From NCBI GenBank assembly GCA_949152475.1, contig OX424556.1:248001-312000 (forward strand): DNA of 64,000 nt, written 5' to 3'. Source of the DNA: Terebella lapidaria (Eukaryota > Annelida > Polychaeta > Terebellida > Terebellidae). The translations under genes were made by a program, and so were the position numbers. The notes under the pieces are model-generated. The model saw nothing but the letters and a program-made list of their open reading frames with translations, made no database searches and was not told the origin of the DNA. Positions 48,901 to 61,006 of the stretch are shown one piece after another (within the stretch, counting starts at the first letter, position 1; each line of letters starts with the position of its first letter).

Positions 48901-49664
48901 TTTCATGTTATTTTTTCCTAATTCAAAACTTCTAGAATGGATAGTACACGAATAAACGTGTCATTAAATCTAAGTGTGTTATAATGCAATAAACTTGCAA
49001 GTGATGGTTATCGTGGTGCATGGTTTGAGAAGTATCATTATACCAGGAAATGAGCACCAAAAAAGACCATGTTGTCGAAGAACATACAACATCTCTGGTA
49101 ACATTTCGACATTTGCCTGTAACTCTTCGTCCTGGGGAGTGAAGGAAGTATGAGATTCGCCTGCATCATCATAACTGTTTCCGAATAAATTTTTCTTCTT
49201 CAATGATTTTATTTCATCAAGAACTTTTTTTGTTTGGCTGCTGGACTCTTCCCAGGAGTTATAGTCAATGCACTCACGTTAACGGAGAGGTCTTCCTCTA
49301 CCTGTATACAGAATATATTTTGTTCTGTAATGTGTCCCCTAAAACTCCATATGTCTTTGAGTGCATGTTGCATGGTCCGTCCACTCTGTTCACACAACTG
49401 TGGTACTCTCATTTTTACCCAGTGTTCTGGGTGATGATTAATGAAATGCTCTAATACTGAAAACGCATGATGTGACTTGTAGTCACAATATCCACAGGTT
49501 ATTAGATTTTCCATTGTGATCTTGTACGCGTTTCTGAACTGTTAATGACTGTTAACCATCACATGCAAGTTTATTGCTTTATACCATACTAATATTCGAT
49601 GACACGTTTATTCGTGTACTATTCCATTCTAGAAGTTTTGAATTAGGAAAGAAATAATATGAAA
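48901..49664. repeat. Inner inverted repeats of the long-TIR transposon
   Basis: TCCTAATTCAAAACTTCTAG and ACACGAATAAACGTGTCA on the left reappear inverted on the right, over about 100 bp with few mismatches. They form the inner part of the arms. Confidence 0.85.
49209..49514 (-). CDS. Small C2H2-like zinc-finger reading frame in a transposon core
   Basis: The reading frame of 101 codons starts MENLITCGYCDYKSHHAF and continues SVLEHFINHHPEHWVKM, giving C-x2-C-x12-H-x4-H or a nearby His pair. The zinc-finger part is followed by LCEQSGRTMQHALKDIW. A possible splice donor (ACAG then GTAGAG) lies after FCIQ. Another frame downstream to about 48990 reads LPEMLYVLRQHGLFW and could be a second exon. 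I take it as the N-terminal part of a transposase-like or accessory protein of the surrounding element, not a host gene. Confidence 0.4.
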   Translation of the reverse strand: MENLITCGYCDYKSHHAFSVLEHFINHHPEHWVKMRVPQLCEQSGRTMQHALKDIWSFRGHITEQNIFCIQVEEDLSVNVSALTITPGKSPAAKQKKFLMK

Positions 49665-50166
49665 CTAGACGTCAAGGCCTAAAGATGCCTTGGGGCATTT
49701 AGCTCTATTCCTACCTAATATGTAACGAAGAGACCAGGTCTAGAAGCATGATGATCCTGAAGACGTCCGTGGTCAAAGTTTAACTGACATACCCCTTAGG
49801 CATCTTTGTGTAGACTGTCTGTTCTGATTTATGACACACCGTTCCTGAGATATCGACTAAAATCAAGAATGCTGAATTAGCAGAAAAGTTCAGGTCAAGG
49901 TCAGAGTTCATCCCTGATATTCTTTAGACATGTTTGTCTAAGGCGACGAGTCTAAAAATAACACCCGTTTTGCTCTACGACGCACCGTTTCTGAGATATC
50001 GAAAACATTGAATCGAAGAAAATTTCGACACCAGGAGTCGTCGCCACCCAATATACCCCCTAGACTAGTTTGTCTAGTGCCAGGAGGCGAAACTCCGTTT
50101 TGCTCTATGACGCACCGTTTCCAAGATATGGCCAAACAGGAATTGCTGAGTCGGAGAAAAAAAAAA

Positions 50167-51831
50167 TTAGCCCAAGGGCTAAGATAGGTTACCGGACAAC
50201 TTTAGTTGAAACAGGACAGGTGAGATATGACGTTAAGATAAACCAATCATCTTCGTGAACGTCAATGTCATCATTAAGTGTGCAGCATATAACCTTGTAT
50301 TCATGTATGTTCAAAATACAAATACAAGGTCTATCTACAAGTCTTTTGTCTATAAACGAAATTTACACATTTCTTGTTGGACGTGACACTGAGATATAGC
50401 ACTCAATGTCATCTGACGTCAAGTTCAACGTCACCCAAAAAAGCCACATATATATGTGGTATACATGTATATGACTTCCAATTCCAGCTATACCTACAAA
50501 CATTTTTTGGCTGTAGAGGCCAATTTACACACTCAAGGGGCCTTTTAAGCAATTCAAAGCACTCCATCTTTATACACAATGTCAGGGACCCCAATTAGCA
50601 TGTTTTATAACAAAAATCTCAAAACTGATCAGATAAATTTGAAGGAAAACGACCAAAAATTAAATTTGGGGCCTATTCAGCCTAAATTTCTAGCCTTTTG
50701 AGCAATTCAAGGCACTTTATACACTATATACATATTTATACACATCATGTCAAAAACCCCAATTACTATGTTTTGAAATAAAAATCTCAAAAGTGATCAG
50801 GCAGTTTTCGATTAAAGACAAACAAGGTGCAAATTTGGGCATTTTTCGACTCAAAAATGGCTGTTTTGACATTTCAAGGTCATCCAAGGTCAAATTCAAG
50901 GTCACCACACAAGTCTTCATATATGACTTCCCATTCGAAAGTGCTAATTTCTAAGCTCTATCTTCAAGCATTCTATGAGTACAGTCTAGGCAGCTCCCAT
51001 TATGATTCGTCGACCCGTCAAAAATTCAAAATGGCCGCCACACGGAGACCAGCGATTCAAGGGCAACAAAACTTATACACATCATAAAGGTACATAGAGG
51101 GAATCTTCTGAAACGAAAATCTCAAAACTGATCAGACAGTTTTCGAGAAAAGACAGAAAAGCTGCAAATTTGGGCATTTTTCGACCCAAAAATGGCTATT
51201 TTGACCTTTCAAGGTCATCCAAGGTCAAATTCAAGGTCACCACACAAGTCGCCATATATGACTTCCCATTTGAAAGTGCCAATATCTAAGCTCTATCTTT
51301 AAGCGTTCTATGAGTACAGTCCGGGCAGCTCCCATTATGAAGGAAAAAGGTGCCGAAAATTTTCCAAGTCCAAAATTTTTTTCAAAGGGTGAAAAATTTT
51401 TTTTTGCCTAGAAATGGCCCGAAAATTTTTTTTCGCCGACCCGTCAAAAATTCAAAATGGCCGCCACACGGAGACCGGCGATTCAAGGGCAACAAAACTT
51501 ATACACATCATAAAGGTACATAAGGGGAATCTTTTGAAACAAAAATCTCAAAACTGATCAGACAGTTTTTGAGAAAATGGCCGCCAAAGTCCAAAATTGG
51601 CCATTTTTCGTCAAAAATGGCCGCCATTTTGAGAAAAATGCGAAAATCAAAAAACTAAAAAAAAACCCCCTCTTGAAATATTTTTAGGCATTTTTGTGCA
51701 AAATTTCAGAAAAATCCGCCTGTAAACTTTCAAGATACAGCTGTGGACGGACGACGGACGCCGGACGACGGACGGACGACGGACGCAACGTGACGGCAAT
51801 AGGTTATCGGACCATAGGTCCGGTAACCTAA
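50167..51831 (+). mobile_element. A3 element, copy 1
   Basis: It starts TTAGCCCAAGGGCTAAGATA with key AGGTTACCGGAC, then sequence special to A3 (GAAACAGGACAGGTGAGATA). It contains two 454-bp-type units in shortened form and a GACGGAC-rich tail with a hairpin. It is inserted in a C unit between GGAGAAAAA and TTGACACCAGG. Confidence 0.85.
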
Positions 51832-52315
51832 AAATTGACACCAGGGGTCGTATCGACCCGATAAAACCCCCTAGACTAATTCGTCTATAGTGTGAAGAGG
51901 CCGAAATTAAGCTCCGTTTCGCTCTATGACGCACCGTTTCCGAGATAGGCCAAACAGGAAGTGCCGAGTCGGAGCAAAAAAAGTGGTCTTCTCGACCCAA
52001 GATACCACCCTAGCCTAGTTTGTCTAGTGTCACGAGGCCGAAATTGAGCTCCGTTTCGCTCTACGACGCACCGTTTCCGAGATACGGCCAAACAGGAAGT
52101 GCCGAGTCGCAGAAAAAAAATTTGACACCAGGTGTTGTCTCGACCCCAGATACCCGCTAGGCTAGTTTGTCTAGTGGCACGAGGCAGAAATTCAGCTCCG
52201 TTTCCGAGATACGGCCAAACAGGAAGTGCCGAGTCGGCGAAAAAAAAGTCGACATCAGTGGTCGTCTCAACCCAAGATACCCCCTAGACTAGTTTATCTA
52301 GTGCCAGGAGGCCGA

Positions 52316-54349
52316 AATCAAGCTCCGTTTCGCTCTATGACGCACCGTTTCCGAGATAAGGCCAAACGAGAAGTGCCGAGTCGGCGAAAAAAAAATCGAC
52401 ACCAGGGGTCTTCTCGACCCAAGATACCACCCTAGCCTAGTTTGTCTAGTGCCACGAGGCAGAAATTGAGCTCCATTTCGCTCTACGACGCACCGTTTCC
52501 GAGATACGGCCAGACAGGAAATGCCGAGTGGGCGTAAGAAAATTCGACACCAGGGGTCTTCTTGACCCAAGATACCACCCTAGCCTAGTTTGTCTAGTGC
52601 CACGAGGCAGAAATTGAGCTCCGTTTTGCGCTACGATGCACCATTTCCAAGATACGGCCAAACAGGAAATGCCGAGTCGGCGAAAAAAAACTCGACACCA
52701 GTGGTCGTCTCGACCCAAGATACCCCCTAGACTAGTTTGTCTAGTGCCAGGAGGCCGAAATTAAGCTCCGTTTCACTCTATGACGCACCGTTCCTGAGAT
52801 ACGGCCAAACAGGAAGTGCCGAGTCGGCGAAACAAAATTCGACTCCAGGGGTCTTCTCCACCCAAGCCTAGTTTGTCTAGTGCCACGAGGCAGAAATTGA
52901 GCTCCGTTTCGCTCTACGATGCACCGATTCCGAGATACGGCCAAACAGGAAGTGCCGAGTGGGCGCAGGAAAATTCGACACCAGGGGTCTTCTCGACCCA
53001 AGATACCACCCTAGCATAGTTTGTCTAGTGCCAGGAGGCCGAAATTAAGCTCCGTTTCGCTCTACGACGCACCGTTTCCGAGATACGGCCAAACAGGAAG
53101 TGCCATGTCGGCCAAGAAGAAATTCGACATCAGGGGTCTTCTCGACCCAAGATGCGACGGTAGCCTAGTTTGTCTAGTGCCACGAGGCAGAAATTGAGCT
53201 CCGTTTCGCTCTACGATGCACCGTTATACGGCCAAACAGGAAGTGCCGAGTCGGCGAAACAAATTCAACACCAGGGGTCTTCTCGACTCGAGATACCATT
53301 CTAGTCTAGTTTGTCTAGTGCCAGCAGGCCGAAATCAAGCTCCGTTTCGCTCTATGACGCACCGTTTCCGAGATACGGCCAAACGAGAAGTGCCGAGTCG
53401 GCGAAAAAAAAATCGACACCAGGGGTCTTCTCGACCCAAGATACCACCCTAGCCTAGTTTGTCTAGTGCCACGAGGCAGAAATTGAGCTCCATTTCGCTC
53501 TACGACGCACCGTTTCCGAGATACGGCCAGACAGGAAATGCCGAGTGGGCGTAAGAAAATTCGACACCAGGGGTCTTCTTGACCCAAGATACCACCCTAG
53601 CCTAGTTTGTCTAGTGCCACGAGGCAGAAATTGAGCTCCGTTTTGCGCTACGATGCACCATTTCCAAGATACGGCCAAACAGGAAATGCCGAGTCGGCGA
53701 AAAAAAACTCGACACCAGTGGTCGTCTCGACCCAAGATACCCCCTAGACTAGTTTGTCTAGTGCCAGGAGGCCGAAATTAAGCTCCGTTTCACTCTATGA
53801 CGCACCGTTCCTGAGATACGGCCAAACAGGAAGTGCCGAGTCGGCGAAACAAAATTCGACTCCAGGGGTCTTCTCCACCCAAGCCTAGTTTGTCTAGTGC
53901 CACGAGGCAGAAATTGAGCTCCGTTTCGCTCTACGATGCACCGATTCCGAGATACGGCCAAACAGGAAGTGCCGAGTGGGCGCAGGAAAATTCGACACCA
54001 GGGGTCTTCTCGACCCAAGATACCACCCTAGCATAGTTTGTCTAGTGCCAGGAGGCCGAAATTAAGCTCCGTTTCGCTCTACGACGCACCGTTTCCGAGA
54101 TACGGCCAAACAGGAAGTGCCATGTCGGCCAAGAAGAAATTCGACATCAGGGGTCTTCTCGACCCAAGATGCAACGGTAGCCTAGTTTGTCTAGTGCCAC
54201 GAGGCAGAAATTGAGCTCCGTTTCGCTCTACGATGCACCGTTATACGGCCAAACAGGAAGTGCCGAGTCGGCGAAACAAATTCAACACCAGGGGTCTTCT
54301 CGACTCGAGATACCATTCTAGTCTAGTTTGTCTAGTGCCAGCAGGCCGA
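52316..54349. repeat. Higher-order tandem duplication, 2 x 1017 bp, in C
   Basis: Seven C units (52316-53332) are repeated as a block at 53333-54349, offset 1017 bp, with only a few substitutions seen. Neighbouring single units differ far more from each other than the two blocks do. Confidence 0.92.
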
Positions 54350-55814
54350 AATTAAGCTCCGTTTCGCTCTACGACGCACCGTTTCCGAGATACGGCCAAT
54401 CAGGAATTGCTGAGTGGGCGTAAGAAAATTCGACACCAGGGGTCTTCTCGACCCAAGATACCACCCTAGCCTAGTTTGTCTAGTGTCAGGAGGCCAAAAT
54501 TAAGCTCCGTTTCGCTCTACGACGCACCGTTTCCGAGATACGGCCAAACAGGAAGTGCCGAGGCGGCGAAAAAAATTCAACACCGGGGGTCGTCTCGACC
54601 CAAGATACCCCCTAGACTAGTTTGTCTAGTGCCAGAAGGCCGAAATTAAGCTCCGTTTCGCTCTACGATGCACCGTTTCCGAGATACGGCCAAACAGGAA
54701 GTGCCGAATCGGCGAAAAAAAATTCAACACCAGGGGTCGTCTCGACCCAAGATACCCCCTAGACTAGTTTGTTTCTAGTGCCAGGAGGCCGAAATTAAGC
54801 TCCGTTTCACTCTACGACGGACCGTTTCCGAGATATGCATAAAAGACTCAAGGATGAATCGGCAAAAAATCTTTCGAGCTGTAGGCCAAAGGTCGTTCGA
54901 CGAACTGTCCCCAAAATCAATAGGGTTCTTCCCTGGTGGTATGTGAACCTCCATGCACAGTTATACAGAATATTTTAGGAAGACTTTTTGAGTTATCGCT
55001 CAGAAACCAAGTCCAAAAATAAACATTGAATCAGGCCTCACGGACCTCACGGACCCCGGAGCCGGCTCAAAAACAATAGGGGTCTTCCATGTAATATTTC
55101 TGACCACTGGTGTAAATTTGGACAAGATCCGTTCAGGCGTTCCCGAGTTATTGATCAGAAACCAAAACGGCGGAAAGTGAAAAGAAAAGAAAAAAAAACA
55201 AAAAACAAAAACAGACAAAACGATAAGGGCATTTCGTGCCGAAATGCCCTAATTAGTAAATTGGTGATTTTCTACAAAGAAAAACGATTTTCATGGACCG
55301 AAATAGTGGTACATTTCTTCATCCCCTTGTGGGTCAATGATGCATCGCCTAGTGGGTCACATCTGCATCTCATATGGGACTCGGCAAACCACAAAAACAA
55401 ATAGATTTTGTCAAAATCAGAGGAACCCCCATGGTTCTAGCGTGTGCTTACGATAAAGTGATGAATCGCTCATCTAATATCAAATTTGATGCGTGACACA
55501 GTCAAATATAACGGAGCAATTAATACCTTTGGGTGTGAAAAGGGTGATAAATGGGGAATGTTTACATTGTGCTCGCTCTGCATCAAAAAATATCTGCTGT
55601 CATGCTGTTTAATCGCCGCTAATAATCCGTTTTGAGTATATTGAACGTAACTACAGTATTCTATTGAGTAGTTCTCCGGATTTAGTATGCATTTGCATCA
55701 CCAAACTGAACAGCCTAAAATTTACCTTGCCTTTTTTCCGCGAAATTTGGAGAAAAGCACCACCTCCAGTGACCAAATCTTCAAACTGATTGCGCACTGT
55801 GGTATGGACTATAA

Positions 55815-56296
55815 TACAAAATCAAGTTACATCTTGAAAGATTTTTTTTGTTAATGACAAATTTTCACAGATAGTCGATTCAAAGGCAACAAAACTTATA
55901 CACATCACAAACGTACATAAGGATGATCTTATACATGATTTTGAGGAAAACTGTCTGAATAAATTTCGATAAAATGACCACCAAAGGCAAAATTCATCGT
56001 TTTTTCGACAAAAAAGGTCGTTTTGACCTTTCAAGGTCATTGAAGGTCAAATTCAAGGTCACCACTCAATCCGCAATATATGATTTCCCATTTGAATGTG
56101 CCAATACTTAGGCTCTGTGCCAATCTTGAAGTGTTCTATGAGAATACTCTGCATATCTCCCATTATGAAAGAAAAATTGGGTGAAATTTTCCAAGTCAAA
56201 AAAAAATTTTCAATGGTCAAAAAAAAAAATTGGCTCAAAACGAATAGTGACTTGATTTGGGACAAAAAATTTTTTTTTTTGCCGACTCGTCAAAAA
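55815..56296 (+). repeat. Diverged A/E-type unit
   Basis: It resembles the 454-bp A1 unit (TTTTGACCTTTCAAGGTCAT, GCAACAAAACTTATACACAT) but with many differences. Similar diverged units recur at 61007-61440, ahead of the E-type 3' end. Confidence 0.65.
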
Positions 56297-58402
56297 TTAG
56301 CCCAATGGGCTAGAAAGGTTACCGGAGAAATATACAGAGTTAAGCTGAGAAAGTTGAAGGTCAAATTCAAGGTGACCACTGAAATCGCCATATCTCAAAC
56401 CTTGAAAATGGGATCAAAGGTTAAATTCTAGATCACCAAACTATTCAGCATACATCATTTCCTATATGTTCACTATGGACCCCTAAGCTGTAAATTTGAT
56501 AATAAGCGAGATATAAGCCATTTTGTAATCTGACTTTGAAAATAAAATGACTGACCTTGAAATTTAGGTCAAAGGTCAAATTCAATATCATTAAAATATT
56601 CAGAATATCTCATTTCCTATATGTTCACAATTGATTCCTAAGCTGTAAAGTCGATAATAAGCGAGATATTAGCCATTTTGTCCTGTTGACCTTGAAAATG
56701 AGGTCAAAAGTCAAATTCAAGGTCACAAGAACATTCAGCATATATCATTTCCTATATGTTCACAATTGATTCCTAAGCTGTAAAGTCGATAATAAGCGAG
56801 ATATTAGCCATTTTGTCCTGTTGACCTTGAAAATGAGGTCAAAAGTCAAATTCAAGGTCACTAGAATATTCAGCATATATCATTTCCTATATGTTCACAA
56901 TTGATTTCTAAGCTGTAAAGGCCCTAATAAGCAAGATATTGGCCATTTTGTCCTGTGACCTTGAAAATGAGGTCAAAGGTCAAATTCAAGGTCATGAGAA
57001 TATTCAGCATATATCATTTCCTATATGTTCACAATTGATTCCTAAGCTGTAAAGTTGATAATAAGCGAGATATTAGCCATTTTGTCATGTGACCTTGAAA
57101 ATGAGGTCAAAGGTCAAATTCAAGGTCATGAGAATTTTCAGCATATATCATTTCCTATACGTTCACCATTGATTCCTAAGCTGTAAAGTCGCTAATAAGC
57201 AAGATATTGGTCGTTTTGTCCTGTGACCTTGAAAATGAGGTCAAAGGTCAAATTCAAAGTCACGAGAATTTTCAGCATATATCATTTCCTATATGTTCAC
57301 AATGATTCCTAAGCTGTAAAGTCGCTAATAAGCAAGATATTGGCCATTTTGTCCTGTGACCTTGAAAATGAGGTCAAAGCTCAAATTCAAGGCCACAAGA
57401 ATATTCAGCATATATCATTTCCTATATGTTCACAATTGATTCCTAAGCTGTAAAGTCGATAATAAGCGAGATATTAGCAATTTTGTCCTGCGACCTTGGA
57501 AATGAGGTCAAAGGTGAAATTCAAGGTCACGAAAATATTCAGCATATATCATTTCCTATATGTTCACAATTGATTCCTAAACTGTAAAGTCGATAATAAG
57601 CGAGATATTAGCCATTTTGTCATGTGACCTTGAAAATGAGGTCAAAGGTCAAATTCAAGGTCACAAGAATATTCAGCATATATCATTTCCTATATGTTCA
57701 CAACTGATTCCTGAGCTGTAAAGTCGATAATAAGCGAGATATTAGCCATTTTGTCCTGTGACCTTGAAAATGAGGTCAAAAGTCAAATTCAAGGTCACGA
57801 GAATATTCAGCATATATCATTTCCTATATGTCCACAATTCATTCCTAGTCTCTAATTTCAATATTAAGTGAGATATTAGGCTTAATGTGTGCCATTATAA
57901 AGCATAGGAAAATTTAACATGGGAAAGTCACATTTGGGCCGAGTTTGGGCCCAAAATGGCCCACTTCAAGCGATTCAAGCGCAACGAAATTTATACATGC
58001 CACAGGGGTACATATGAGGAGTGTTTTTCATCAATAAGAAAAAAAAGTTACTGAACAGATTTTGAGAAAACGACCGTCGAAGTCCAAAATTGGCCATTTT
58101 TCGACGAAAACGGCCGCTCTGACCTTGAAACCAAGGTCAGAGGTCAAATTCAAGGTCATGACAATATTCAGCATATATCATTTCCTATATGTCCACAATT
58201 GATTCCTAGTCTCTAATCTCAAAATTAAGTGAGATATTAGGCTTTAATGTGTCCCATTATAAAGCATAGGAGAATTTAACATGGGAAAGTCCCATTTGGG
58301 CCGAGTTCGGGCCCAAAATGGCCCACTTCGAGCGATTCAAGCGCAACGAAATTTATACATGTCACAGGGGTACATATGAGGAGTGTTATGCATCAATAAA
58401 AA
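56297..58402 (+). mobile_element. A2 element, about 13 units, A1 inserted in its 3' section
   Basis: It starts TTAGCCCAATGGGCTAGAAA and closely follows the copy at 21336, then shows a partly repeated 3' section (57890-58110 and 58250-58400). A1 begins after ATGCATCAATAAAAA, the same point as at 13260. Confidence 0.8.
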
Positions 58403-61006
58403 TTAGCCCAAAGGCTAAGATAGGTTACCGGACAATTTTGGTTTGGCCATGGCAGCATTGGCAGGTAACAGACCTTGAGATTTACCAATCAAGGTTCGCA
58501 GTGTAAACATATGACCTTGGGATTTACCAATCAAGGTCATCCGTATGAACTTCGATGTAACCATTACATGTATGTGTGCGGCATTTGATATTCTATATGT
58601 TGGGTGGAATCGTTTAGGCCGCCTAGGTCAATTTACACATTCCAAGTCAGACATTTGGCACTCAAGGTCATCTGACGTCAAGTTCAAGGTCATCATTAGT
58701 TGTGCCATATATGTCTTCCTATATGTTCATAATGCAAACATGAGCTCTATCTGCAAGCATTTCATCTACAAAGGCAAATCTGGGCATTTTTTGACCCCAA
58801 AATGGCTGTTTTGACCTTTCAAGGTCATCGAAGGTCAAATTCAAGGTCACCACACAAGTCGCCATATATGACTTCCCATTTGAAAGTGCCAATTTCTAAG
58901 CTCTATCTTCAAGCGTTCTATGAGTACAGTCCTGACAGCTCCCATTATGAAGGAAAAAAGTGCCGAAAATTTTGTCCAAAATTTTTTTCAAAGGGTAAAA
59001 AATTTTTTTTGCCTAGAAATGGCCCAAAATGGATAGTAATGTTATTTGGGGCGAAAAAAATTTTTTTCGCCAACTTGTCAAAAATTCAAAATGGCCGCCA
59101 CACTGAAGTCGGCGATTCAAGGGCAACAAAACTTATACACGTCACAGAGGTATATAAGAGGAATCTTTTTAAGCAAAAATCTCAAAACTGATCAGACAGT
59201 TTTTGAGAAAATACAGACCAGGTGCAAATTTGAGCGTTTTTCGAACCAAAAATGGCTGTTTTGACCTTTCAAGGTCATCCAAGGTCAAATTCAAGGTCAC
59301 CACACAAGTCGCCATATATGACTTCCCATTTGAAAGTGCCAATTTCTAAGCTCTATCTTCAAGTGTTTTATGAGTACAGTCCTGACAGCTGCCATTATGA
59401 AGGAAAAAAGTGCCGAAAATTTTCCAAGTCCAAAATTTTTTTCAAAGGGTGAAAAATTTTTTTTGCCTAGAAATGGCCCAAAATGGATAGTAATGCGATT
59501 TGGGGCGAAAAAATTTTTTTTCGCCTACTCGTCAAAAATTCAAAATGGCCGCCACACGGAGATCGGCGATACAAGGGCAACAAAACTTATACACGTCACA
59601 GAGGTATATATAAGAGGAATCTTTTTAAACAAAAATCTCAAAACTGATCAGACAGTTTCCGAGAAAATACAGACCAGGTGTAAATTTGGGCATTTTTCGA
59701 CCCAAAAATGGCTGTTCTGACCTTTCAAGGTCATCCAAGGTCAAATTCAAGGTCACCACACAAGTCGCCATATATGACTTCCCATTTGAAAGTGCCTATT
59801 TCTAAGCTCTATCTTCAAGTGTTCTATGAGTACAGTCCGGACAGCTCCCATTATGAAGGAAAAAAGTGCCGAAAATTTTCCAAGTCCAAAATTTTTTTCA
59901 AAGGGTGAAAAAATGTTTTTTTACACAAGTCGCCATATATGACTTCCCATTTGAAAGTGCCAATTTCTAAGCTCTATCTTCAAGTGTTTTATGAGTACAG
60001 TCCTGACAGCTGCCATTATGAAGGAAAAAAGTGCCGAAAATTTTCCAAGTCCAAAATTTTTTTCAAAGGGTGAAAAATTTTTTTTGCCTAGAAATGGCCC
60101 AAAATGGATAGTAATGCGATTTGGGGCGAAAAATTTTTTTTTCGCCTACTCGTCAAAAATTCAAAATGGCCGCCACACGGAGATCGGCGATACAAGGGCA
60201 ACAAAACTTATACACGTCACAGAGGTATATATAAGAGGAATCTTTTTAAACAAAAATCTCAAAACTGATCAGACAGTTTCCGAGAAAATACAGACCAGGT
60301 GTAAATTTGGGCATTTTTCGACCCAAAAATGGCTGTTCTGACCTTTCAAGGTCATCCAAGGTCAAATTCAAGGTCACCACACAAGTCGCCATATATGACT
60401 TCCCATTTGAAAGTGCCAATTTCTAAGCTCTATCTTCAAGTGTTCTATGAGTACAGTCCGGACAGCTCCCATTATGAAGGAAAAAAGTGCCGAAAATTTT
60501 CCAAGTCCAAAATTTTTTTCAAAGGGTGAAAAAATGTTTTTGCCTAGAAATGGCCCAAAATGGATAGTAATGCGATTTGGGGCGAAAAAAATTTTTTTCG
60601 CCGACCCGCCAAAAATTCAAAATGGCCGCCACACGGAAACCGGCGAATTTAGGGCAACCAAACTTATACATATCACAGAGGTATATGAGGGGAATCTTTT
60701 GAAACCAAAAACTCAAAACTGATCAGACAGTTTTTGAGAAAATGGCCGTCAAAGTCCAAAATTGAGCGTTTTTCGACAAAAACGGCCGCCATTTTGAAAA
60801 AAATGCGAAAATCAAAAAACAAAAAAATACCTCCTTCTCAAAATATTTTTAGGCATTTTTGTGCAAAATTTCAGAAAGATTCGATCGTTGACTTTAAAGA
60901 TAAAAATGTTAACGCCGGACGGACGGACGGACGGCTAGACGGACGGACGGACGACGGACGCAACGCCATGCCAATAGGTTATCGGACCAAAGGTCCGGTA
61001 ACCTAA
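58403..61006 (+). mobile_element. A1 element, expanded to four units
   Basis: The ends are as in other A1 copies, but the 454-bp unit is present in four forms (starting near 58802, 59252, 59708 and 60329). The third step is 621 bp because of a partial duplication. The GGAC repeat is broken by GGCTAGAC at about 60935. Confidence 0.85.
59297..60545. repeat. 621-bp tandem duplication inside A1
   Basis: Sequence from about 59304 to 59924 is repeated at 59925-60545, almost identically (one or two differences in the A/T runs). The join, at TGTTTTT then TTACACAAGTCGCC, lacks part of a unit. Confidence 0.85.

Larger units (their letters stand above)
49665..55252 (+). mobile_element. Helitron-like element C, copy 2, 5.6 kb
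   Basis: It starts CTAGACGTCAAGGCCTAAAG with key TTGGGGCATTTAG. It ends with hairpin arms AGGGCATTTCG and CGAAATGCCCT, loop TGC, at 55227-55250 and tip CTAA. The interior has tandem units of about 147 bp (CGACCCAAGATACC, GTTTGTCTAGTGCCA, CGCACCGTTTCCGAGATACG) and a non-repeated 3' part shared with 6540-6778. An A3 element is nested at 50167-51831. Removing C restores the flanking transposon arm (ATGAAA joined to TTAGTAAAT). Confidence 0.85.
47463..55802. mobile_element. Long-inverted-repeat DNA transposon split by a C element
   Basis: The left arm (47463-49010) and right arm (49552-49664 plus 55253-55802) are inverted copies, about 92% alike by eye over the outer 400 bp (starting near CAGTTTGAAGATTTGGTCAC). 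The right arm is cut by the C element at 49665-55252; removing it restores a continuous arm. The left arm has about 890 bp (47868-48757) that the right arm lacks. The core (49011-49551) carries a short zinc-finger reading frame. Family not recognised. Confidence 0.7.

Noticed and set aside
49665-55252. C array as a centromeric satellite
   Set aside because: It is bounded by defined element ends, is inserted in another transposon and lies within a gene intron.
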